A stretch of 29,588 bases of DNA, taken from NCBI GenBank assembly GCA_002081555.1, contig MZNV01001231.1, forward strand, positions 1-29,588, written 5' to 3'. The translations under genes were made by a program, and so were the position numbers. Within the stretch, counting starts at the first letter, position 1. Each line of letters starts with the position of its first letter. Source of the DNA: Protostelium mycophagum. Its lineage: Eukaryota; Evosea; Variosea; Protosteliida; Protosteliaceae. The notes beneath the pieces are model-generated. The model saw nothing but the letters and a program-made list of their open reading frames with translations. It did not search any database and had not been told where the DNA came from. Of this stretch, positions 23,201 through 29,588 are shown one piece after another.

Positions 23201-24658
23201 TTTCGTTAGCATTGGTGAGTCACGTGACGTGTCATGACATCACGTGACACATGACAGCTGATGCCTTGAACACGATCGGAGGTACCGGACTTTGGGACGA
23301 GCAGAGTGGGTTCTACACCGACAAGTTGAAGGGTAACGGACAAGCTTGTCACGTCGGAATAAGATCACTGGTGGGTCTTGTGCCCTTCTTTGCCATCGGA
23401 AACATTCCGCTCAATAAGATGGTGAGTTTCCCGCCAAAATTCCCATTCGAATTTCCCGCCAAAAGATTCTTTAAAAAAGATTGAAAATTGAAGGTGGGCC
23501 TTGAGGGTTTCAACAGAAGAACCAGATGGTTCTTAGACAACAGAGAGGACCTCGCCAAGCAGATCACGTTTATGGAGGAGAGGGACCACAACGGTGCCGC
23601 TTACCTCCTGGCACTGCCCACCGAAGAGAGAGCGAAGCGCGTGCTCAAGTATGTCATCCTGATTTTTGGCGCGTTGTAGATGGGACGGAAAACTCATTGA
23701 AATCTCAGGTATGTTTTTGATGAGGACGAATTTCTGTCTCCCTACGGAATCAGGTCCCTCTCTAAATTCCACGAGAAAAACCCCTTCACGGTAACTACCG
23801 CATGTCCCGTCCGTTGACCTGACCGTTGTAGATGCACGTCTGTGGAGAGGACATGTCTGTACAATATGTACCGGGAGAGTCAAACACCTCTATGTTTGGA
23901 GGAAATTCAAACTGGAGGGGTCCGATCTGGTTCCCCATGAACTTTTTGTTGGTAGAAGCTTTGGAAAGGTCAATATTCCCATCTTATAGACATGTCTCCG
24001 GAGTTCTTTGTGCACGTTTTGTGATGATCTGCGGCGAAGCCGCAGACACGTCTAAAGTGATATTGTGGCGGGAAAGCTGCATCTTGTCGTTGTAAAGCTA
24101 CACCATGCTTAAAATAGAACTTCTTCGAAATTAAACACCACAGATACCACAATTTTTATGGCAAGAATCTCATTGGAGAGTTCCCAACCAACAGTGGCGA
24201 GACTAAGACATTGTCAGAGGCAGCTTATGGCATCAACACGCGCCTTGTCTCCATCTTCTTACCAGACAAAGACGGTCGCAGACCTTGCCACGGAAACGAC
24301 AAAAAGTTTGCAGAGGACCCACACTGGAAGAACCTGGTGTTGTTCTATGAGGTGGAGTTTTTACAACGTTATAGAGGCTGAAAGATGTAGTATTTCCATG
24401 GGGACACTGGAAAGGGATTGGGAGCCAATCACCAGACGGGATGGACTGCATTGGCGGCGGTTTGCCTCGATGACATTGGAAGAAAGAGATTAAGACAACA
24501 GAGCCACATGGCAAGCGATGACGAGGATGGTAAGATCATCAATGACGTCATATCAACTAATATCAATAGATGACGAAGATGGAGAGACAGTCCATTTCAC
24601 TTCAGACCCCAAGCAAATCTCTGCAGACCTCCAAGCTCATCTTAGAAAGGGAATGTGA
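20212..24658 (+). CDS. GH63 family glycoside hydrolase (bacterial-type, about 870 residues)
   Basis: A (alpha/alpha)6-barrel glycosidase of family GH63, whose members include ER alpha-glucosidase I and bacterial YgjK-like enzymes. Conserved runs are [140 protein letters not shown] and [15 protein letters not shown]. They match the long cytosolic-type proteins common in bacteria. No signal peptide or membrane anchor is seen, so it is not the ER processing enzyme; the substrate is uncertain. About 18 exons, otherwise open throughout. The 5' end is unresolved: ATG 20212 is one base out of frame with the first conserved codons ([16 protein letters not shown]), so the first exon may lie upstream or a base may be missing. 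The C-terminal tail is acidic (SDDEDDDEDGE). TGA at 24656-24658, followed by AATAAAA. Confidence 0.9.
21451..21463. repeat. GC-rich mini-hairpin in a long intron (copy 1)
   Basis: GCGGC-AGA-GCCGC inside the GH63 intron at about 21385-21572, followed by AGATCTAAAG. It shares its stem and the trailing TCTAAAG with copies at 24028 and 27287. Confidence 0.5.
23215..23257 (+). other. Self-complementary 43-nt intron
   Basis: This GH63 intron is almost wholly palindromic. Bases 23219-23248 fold as GTCACGTGA(cg)TGTCA against TGACATCACGTGAC, a 14-bp stem with a 2-nt bulge and no loop. It contains two CACGTG E-boxes. Confidence 0.6.
24028..24046. repeat. GC-rich mini-hairpin in a long intron (copy 2)
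   Basis: An 8-bp stem (TCTGCGGC / GCCGCAGA) with a GAA loop inside the GH63 intron at about 23969-24144, followed by CACGTCTAAAG. Confidence 0.5.
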
Positions 24659-24889
24659 GCTGTGATGGAGGCAACAAAAAATAAAAGCTCTGTTTTATTT
24701 CTTTTTTCCCAAATTTCCTCGGTCGACAAAATTCGGTCGACACGATAGTTTTTGGCCCAAACCAACGGCATCATCGCATCCTCCCCTCGCAGCACCAGCC
24801 GCAGCCGTCTTCTGTTGCTCGTGAGTATAAAGAATGAGTCCTGGATAGAGGTTTGTGATGATAATTGCAGATAAACGTACCATATAGAG

Positions 24890-26038
24890 ATGTCAGAAAC
24901 TACCAGCACACAGGAGCTTCCCCTCGATCAGTGGATTACTGACGTCCGACAATGCAAATTTCTTCCAGAGGAAGACTTAAAGAAGCTCTGCGATCTGGTA
25001 GATAATCTTCTTATTGGTCGCATTGTGGCTCTGTTGTGACGAAGCATGCGCAGGTGAAGCAGAATCTTTTGGAGGAGTCTAATGTCCAACCCGTGAGCAG
25101 CCCCGTGACCATTTGTGGTGATATTCACGGTCAGTTCTTCGATCTTCTCGAGCTCTTCAGAACTGGAGGCGACTTAACAGAAACAAACTACATCTTTATG
25201 GTAAGCATTTTTTCGGACGAGACTCCGAATTGTATTGAGGTGGTTAGGGAGATTTTGTGGATAGAGGTTATCACAGTCTCGAGACATTCACTTACCTCCT
25301 CCTTCTTAAAGCCAGATATCCCAACAAGATCACTCTGTTGCGCGGTAATCACGAGAGCAGACAGATCACTCAGGTATATGGATTCTACGATGAAGTCCAA
25401 CAGAAATACGGAAACCCCAATGCATGGAAGTACTGCTGCCAGGTATTCGACTACCTCACTCTGGCTGCGGTATGTTTTCATATTAAATTTTACATTTTAT
25501 TTTTTGTACTTCCAGCGTCTCATTCTCGACAGCTGATCGACGGTAAAGTCCTCTGCGTTCACGGAGGTCTCTCTCCCGAAATTAGAACTCTGGACCAGAT
25601 CAGAATCATCCAAAGAAACCAAGAGATCCCTCACGAAGGAGCCTTCTGTGACCTCATGTGGTCTGACCCTGAGGATATCGAGAGTTGGCAAGTATCTCCT
25701 CGTGGTGCCGGTTGGATTTTCGGATCAAAGGCTACCCTCGAGGTGACATCATTCTCCTTCTCCCGGTCATTATTCATCTTCTTTAGTTTAACCAACTTAA
25801 CGGACTGGAGCTTGTAGCTCGTTCGCATCAACTTGTCCAAGAGGGATACAAATTCATGTTCCCCGAAGAGAGTCTCGTGACTGTCTGGTCTGCACCCAAC
25901 TACTGCTACCGCTGCGGTAATGTTGCCTCCATCTTGGCTTTGGACGAAAACCTCAACCGCGAGTTCAAGCTCTTCAAGGATGTGCCTGAGTCCAGCCGTG
26001 TTGTCCCACCCAGAAACGCCTCCTCTTACTTTTTGTAG
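24890..26038 (+). CDS. Serine/threonine phosphatase PP6, catalytic subunit
   Basis: A PPP-family metallophosphatase. Start ATG 24890 ([20 protein letters not shown]). All metal-binding and catalytic motifs are present: GDIHGQF, GDFVDRG (across a splice), [18 protein letters not shown] and [10 protein letters not shown]. The opening [39 protein letters not shown] and [14 protein letters not shown] place it with PP6 (Sit4) rather than PP2A or PP4. The C-terminus SSYFL* keeps the YFL tail that is carboxymethylated in the family. Five introns; acceptors were chosen to restore AALIDGK and [12 protein letters not shown] leader intron (GTGAGTATAAAG to TTGCAG, about 24822-24870) seems to lie in the 5' untranslated region. 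PP6 acts with SAPS subunits in cell-cycle and stress signalling. Confidence 0.94.
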
Positions 26039-26201
26039 AGATAACCGTTGATGAATTTAATACAAGAATAGAAAATAGTTGTCCATTCTGTACACATTTT
26101 GTAACATCGACTTGCATTTGGAGTCATCGATTTATGGCGTCTACAACAGTCTCTTTGATGATCCGGAACAAAGCTCAGATCGTCTCGAGGGCACGTTCAG
26201 C

Positions 26202-28337
26202 ATGTCAGACAGTGCTAAGAGGGCCACGGTGTATCCGCACGGAACAAACCGACCATTGCCACCTGTTCCTCAAGCAAAACCGGGCACAATTGGAAGTCGA
26301 TCTATGTCAAATTTACCGTTGCCGCAACCAATAGAGAAGGAGAGATCAACTTCAACAAGCAGCATGAAATCGTCAAGCGTGGAGAGATCGACCTCTGTGA
26401 GCAACCTGAGAGGATCGAACTCGAGAAACAATACATCGCCACCTCTTCCGGCACCCACACCAGGATCGCCACCAAATAATACGGAGAGAATGTCCGTTGC
26501 TGAATATAGAGGGAAGGTCGTTCAAGAGATTCTGGACACGGAACATTCATATCTAACCAGCTTGCATGTGATGATCAAGGTGAGTATGGGGTCACATCTG
26601 ATGACTGAAGATGTTTTAGAAATACCTCATTCCATTGAGAGAAAATCCAAAGTTCTCCAAGGAGCCGATCGCAGATATCTTTGGAAATGTAGAAGACATC
26701 GTCAACACAAATACGGTCTTATACAAATCGCTTCTAGATAAAGTCGCTCTCCAAGGGAAACAGGACTGCTTATTTGGAGATACCTTCTTCCAAGAGGTGA
26801 GGCAGTCGGTGTCTAATGTTGACTATTTCTCGTTCTCAGCTTTACGACTAATGAACACATTATCGTATTGTGACCGGTCACAGGGATCATTGTTGAAACC
26901 ACATTACATGGCTTATACACAGAATTATCAAAACGCACAGAACGCACTGGCCACTTGCGAGAAAAACACCTACTTTGCCACCTTTTTGAAAGAAACTCAA
27001 GAAGCGGGCGCCGAAGGCCTGAGATCATTACAGATCAAACCTATACAACGCATCACCAGATACACATTACTCCTGGGAGATCTCGTAAAGAGGACACCGC
27101 CAGAACATCCAGATCATACCCGACTGAATGAATCACTGGAGAAGATGTTAAAGACGGCCAAGACAGTGAATGAGGTCGTAACCGCTGGAGAGAATCGGCA
27201 GAAGATTTTGAATATTCAGAGCCAGTTTTTGGGCAGGATGAATGTGAGCTCTTTATTTTTTTGTCATGATCATGAGTTTGTCTTCAGCGGCAGAGCCGCG
27301 GATTATCTTAAAAGTTACCTCGGTCCAGTCTTGCTGCATGATGGGTTCTGTTCACCGATGCAAAGGATGTTTTATATTTTTGTGCTTGCAGCGAAGGCTC
27401 AAAGAAAAGTTCCATTCATCGACTAAAAATAGACCATCATTAATATTCTTTCATTGTAAATTGCATTGTAGATAGCCAATTCTCACGTATTTTTCAGTTA
27501 TTAGAAGCCCACAGAGAATTCCTGAAGGAGGGAATCTTGATGAAAGTCTGCAGAAAATCCACGAAACAGAGATGGTTCTTCCTCTTCAATGATATCTTAA
27601 TTCACTCCAGCTTGGCGTGAGTGCGACATCGTGTTTTTTGTATGACTTCTCATATCGTTGTAGACCGCTGGGGGTTAAATTCACCTGCCACCAAATTTGG
27701 AAACTGTCAGACATCAGAACTGAAGACCTCGCCAATAAGGGTCAGTTTCATTCTGATGAAACTCTAATTCACTGAAATTTCATGAAAAATATGACTGGTT
27801 GTAGACAACTCGGGGACAGCATTTCAGATCGTCACGCCGAGCAAATCGTTTGTTGTCTATGCCCTCAACAAACAAGAGAAGTTGGAGTGGCTCCAAGTGC
27901 TCAACAGCGCCATGGACACCTATGCTAAGAAGAGGGCCACTTTTGGAGACAAACCACTTCCTTCAGATGGTGAGTGAAAGTATACATTAAACAACAAAGA
28001 CAGAACACATGAAGAATGTCTAAGCGGATACTTTGTTCTTTCGAACGAGAAGATGACATGTTGCAGATCGAGTAGAGGCACCTGTTTGGCAGCAAGATTC
28101 TGAAGCGCCAAATTGCTCCCTCTGCAACAGCGAATTTGGCTTTTTCAACCGAAGGGTACAGTTGACCATCTACAACCCACCTGATTTTTTCAGCATCATT
28201 GCAGAGCTTGCGGCCGAGTGGCTTGTGATAACTGCAGCTCAAAGAGATTGGCGCTAAAGAACATGGGCTCTTCACCTGTCAGAGTTTGCAGCACTTGCTA
28301 CGACGAGTTGGCGGCACAGCAACTCCCTTCCACATAG
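26202..28337 (+). CDS. FGD-like RhoGEF with DH, PH and FYVE domains
   Basis: Start proposed at ATG 26202 (MSDSAKRATVYPHGTNRPLP); an upstream in-frame ATG at 26079 is possible. The N-terminus is Pro/Ser-rich. The DH domain follows: YRGKVVQEILDTEHSYLTSL, spliced to KYLIPLRENP, FGNVEDIVNTNTVLY and the CR3 helix LQIKPIQRITRYTLLLGDLV. The PH domain follows: AHREFLKEGILMKVCRKSTK, RWFFLFNDILIHSSL, FVVYALNKQEKLEWLQVLNS. A C-terminal FYVE zinc finger shows CSLCNSEFGFFNRRHHCRAC and GRVACDNCSSKRLAL. It ends LPST* at 28335-28337. This order is typical of FGD1/FGD-type exchange factors for Cdc42/Rac, tethered to PI3P membranes by FYVE. About eight exons. Acceptors at about 27664 and 27805 are TTGTAG inside GTTGTAGA words. 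The 255-nt intron at about 27243-27497 is unusually long and carries mini-hairpin copy 3. Confidence 0.9.
27287..27299. repeat. GC-rich mini-hairpin in a long intron (copy 3)
   Basis: GCGGC-AGA-GCCGC, identical in stem and loop to copy 1, followed by GGATTATCTTAAAAG, in the longest intron of the RhoGEF gene. Confidence 0.5.
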
Positions 28338-28846
28338 TCGAAGAGGCCTTTCAAGGAGAAAGATGAGAAGGCTGACCGGGTCAAAATGGCGGGAAACCGC
28401 GTGCAAAATACAGATTCCGGCGATAAATCGTACATATTATGATAATGAGGATATCTTGTAGACGACAAAAATGTTGATACGAAGTAGAAACATCCATAAA
28501 AAATTGTATTTATCTTGTGGAATTGGGAGCTGCTGGATTGCATATCCTCGTGCCAATGAGGCTGGCATGGGTCAACATGCCAATTTGGTAATTGTTCTTG
28601 GAGGACTCCTCTGGCTGCATTTGTTTTGGTTGGACAAATAAATCATGGCTTGCTGTTTTATTCTCGATTGCGCTGTTGTCAACAGGCAAACTGCAAAAAA
28701 TACTCCTTGTGGTGCTCCGACGAAACTCTGAAAACTCGCGAATGCACGAAAATACTTATTGTGCCCACAACAATCCAGGGAAAATGAGAACAAAATTTGG
28801 TTCAGAAGACAAAAAAAGAGCTCACCAGAGGCAAAAGTAGAAAAAG
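28338..28846. other. Intergenic region, no gene recognised
   Basis: Downstream of the RhoGEF gene. A TGGCGGGAAA word is at about 28385. Open frames at 28592-28840 (+), 28793-28572 (-) and 28543-28298 (-) show no family signature and look like chance. Confidence 0.4.
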
Positions 28847-28932
28847 TCCCAACACCCGGACTCGAACCAGGAACCTATAGATGACAGCTGACCTACTACA
28901 GTCTACCGCGCTACCAATTGCGCCATGTCGGG
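28847..28932 (-). tRNA. tRNA-Tyr (anticodon GUA) with 13-nt intron, copy 1
   Basis: Folds as a full cloverleaf on the minus strand. The acceptor CCCGACA pairs with TGTTGGG, with discriminator A. The D stem is GCGC/GCGC, the anticodon stem GTAGA/TCTAT and the T stem CCTGG/CCGGG with loop TTCGAGT. The anticodon loop is CTGTAG plus A, giving anticodon GTA. A 13-nt intron follows position 37, the canonical place in eukaryotic tRNA-Tyr. The internal A box (TGGCGCAATTGG) and B box (GGTTCGAGTCC) are present. A TTTTT Pol III terminator follows the 3' end. Total length 86 nt with intron. Confidence 0.95.
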
Positions 28933-29331
28933 GGGTTGTAGATGGCCGATGTTCGTTGTATATTGTCACTACTATTATCCGAGGTCATGAAGGCTCAAGA
29001 TCAGGTCGGGCTAATGTCATTCTCCTTTAGGACCCTCTAGCTGATGGATTTAGTAAGCAAGTCCCATGATGCGATCCAGAATGAGACTTCTACAATCCGA
29101 CTGGCCCGATCATCCGCAAACGTGGAATAACGTTGTGGACTATCACTTCCGTCATCAGGCCACTTTTTCTGAGAGATGAAATCAGAAATCCAGTCCCTAA
29201 GACGCACCAGCAAAATTTCTGGAGGAGAATATAAATTCTCGAGAACACTCTAAAACGATCATCAGAGACAATGATGCAGAATAAAACTCAAATAAAATTA
29301 GTTTTTCTTACCGGAGCAAAAATGGCAAAAG
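28933..29331. other. Spacer between the two tRNA-Tyr genes
   Basis: No gene recognised. The first 30 bp (the 5' flank of tRNA copy 1) resemble the 5' flank of copy 2: both start with GTTGTAGAT and carry a second GTTGTA word about 18 bp further on. The rest looks unique. Confidence 0.45.
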
Positions 29332-29417
29332 TCCCAACACCCGGACTCGAACCAGGAACCTATAGATGACAGCTGACCTACTACAGTCTACCGCGCTACC
29401 AATTGCGCCATGTCGGG
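29332..29417 (-). tRNA. tRNA-Tyr (anticodon GUA) with 13-nt intron, copy 2
   Basis: Identical to copy 1 over all 86 positions, including the intron, and in the same orientation 485 bp away. The 3' flank has a TTTT run as Pol III terminator. The 5' flank holds GTTGTAGAT twice (about 29420 and 29439). A recent local duplication or gene conversion is likely. Confidence 0.95.
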
Positions 29418-29588
29418 AGGTTGTAGATCGCCAATCATCGTTGTAGATAGACCAAAATAGAATTAATCATTTTCTCGGCCGAGGAGATTACCAGTTTTGG
29501 TGATCTAGAAATGTTTGAAAGGATTTGTTCTGTAAGCGAACATGTCTCAGCATTATTTGTGTATTTGGTGAGAAATATGGAAGAAAAA
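29418..29588. other. Window end, no gene recognised
   Basis: Contains the two GTTGTAGAT words that form the 5' flank of tRNA copy 2. Nothing else identifiable. Confidence 0.4.

Noticed and set aside
24637-24909. Minus-strand small open frames opposite the PP6 leader (62-90 codons, one starting MVRLSAIIITNL)
   Set aside because: They overlap the 3' end of GH63 and the start of PP6. The plus strand shows a clear leader intron (GTGAGTATAAAG to TTGCAG) there, so the minus frames are probably chance.

Overview
This is nuclear DNA from a compact eukaryotic genome. The genes are dense and split by many short GT-AG introns, mostly about 40-60 nt. Intergenic gaps are often only tens to hundreds of bases. 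The gene set points to an amoebozoan, plausibly a protosteloid or Acanthamoeba/dictyostelid relative: an N-terminal kinase plus C-terminal SH2 protein of the Dictyostelium SHK type, a PAK with a CRIB domain, a GARP/Myb-like DNA-binding protein and a DH-PH-FYVE RhoGEF. The organism call is inference. All gene models were assembled by eye from reading frames and splice sites.

Layout, left to right. 0.2-3.0 kb (+): a protein kinase with a long coiled-coil N-terminal part and one in-frame TGA late in the kinase domain. 3.4-6.3 kb (-): a p21-activated kinase (PAK). 7.1-8.3 kb (+): a DCN1-like cullin-neddylation factor. 9.0-10.55 kb (+): mitochondrial trimethyllysine dioxygenase, convergent with 10.6-11.9 kb (-): a LigB/DODA-type extradiol dioxygenase. 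12.8-13.6 kb (-): a secreted folate-receptor-like Cys-rich protein. 14.2-15.0 kb (-): a protein with a U11-48K (SNRNP48)-like C-terminus. It is divergent, across only 83 bp, from 15.1-17.3 kb (+): the SHK kinase-SH2 protein. 17.4-17.6 kb: a foldback inverted repeat. 17.8-18.6 kb (-): a GARP/Myb-like factor. 19.5-20.1 kb (+): a small coiled-coil protein. 20.2-24.66 kb (+): a long GH63 glycosidase of bacterial type. 24.9-26.04 kb (+): the PP6 phosphatase catalytic subunit. 26.2-28.34 kb (+): an FGD-like DH-PH-FYVE RhoGEF. 28.85-28.93 and 29.33-29.42 kb (-): two identical intron-containing tRNA-Tyr(GUA) genes.

PAK (Rac/Cdc42 effector), the FGD-like RhoGEF (activator of the same GTPases) and the SHK kinase suggest cytoskeletal signalling, but there is no evidence that the cluster is functionally linked.

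The most striking feature not explained by genes is a small vocabulary of words recurring through introns and gaps: GTTGTAGAT (often the actual 3' splice acceptor, TTGTAG|), TTTCCCGCCAAAA and GAAATTTC, plus a GC-rich mini-hairpin found in three unusually long introns. No viral or LTR-type element, CRISPR array or long transposon open reading frame was seen.
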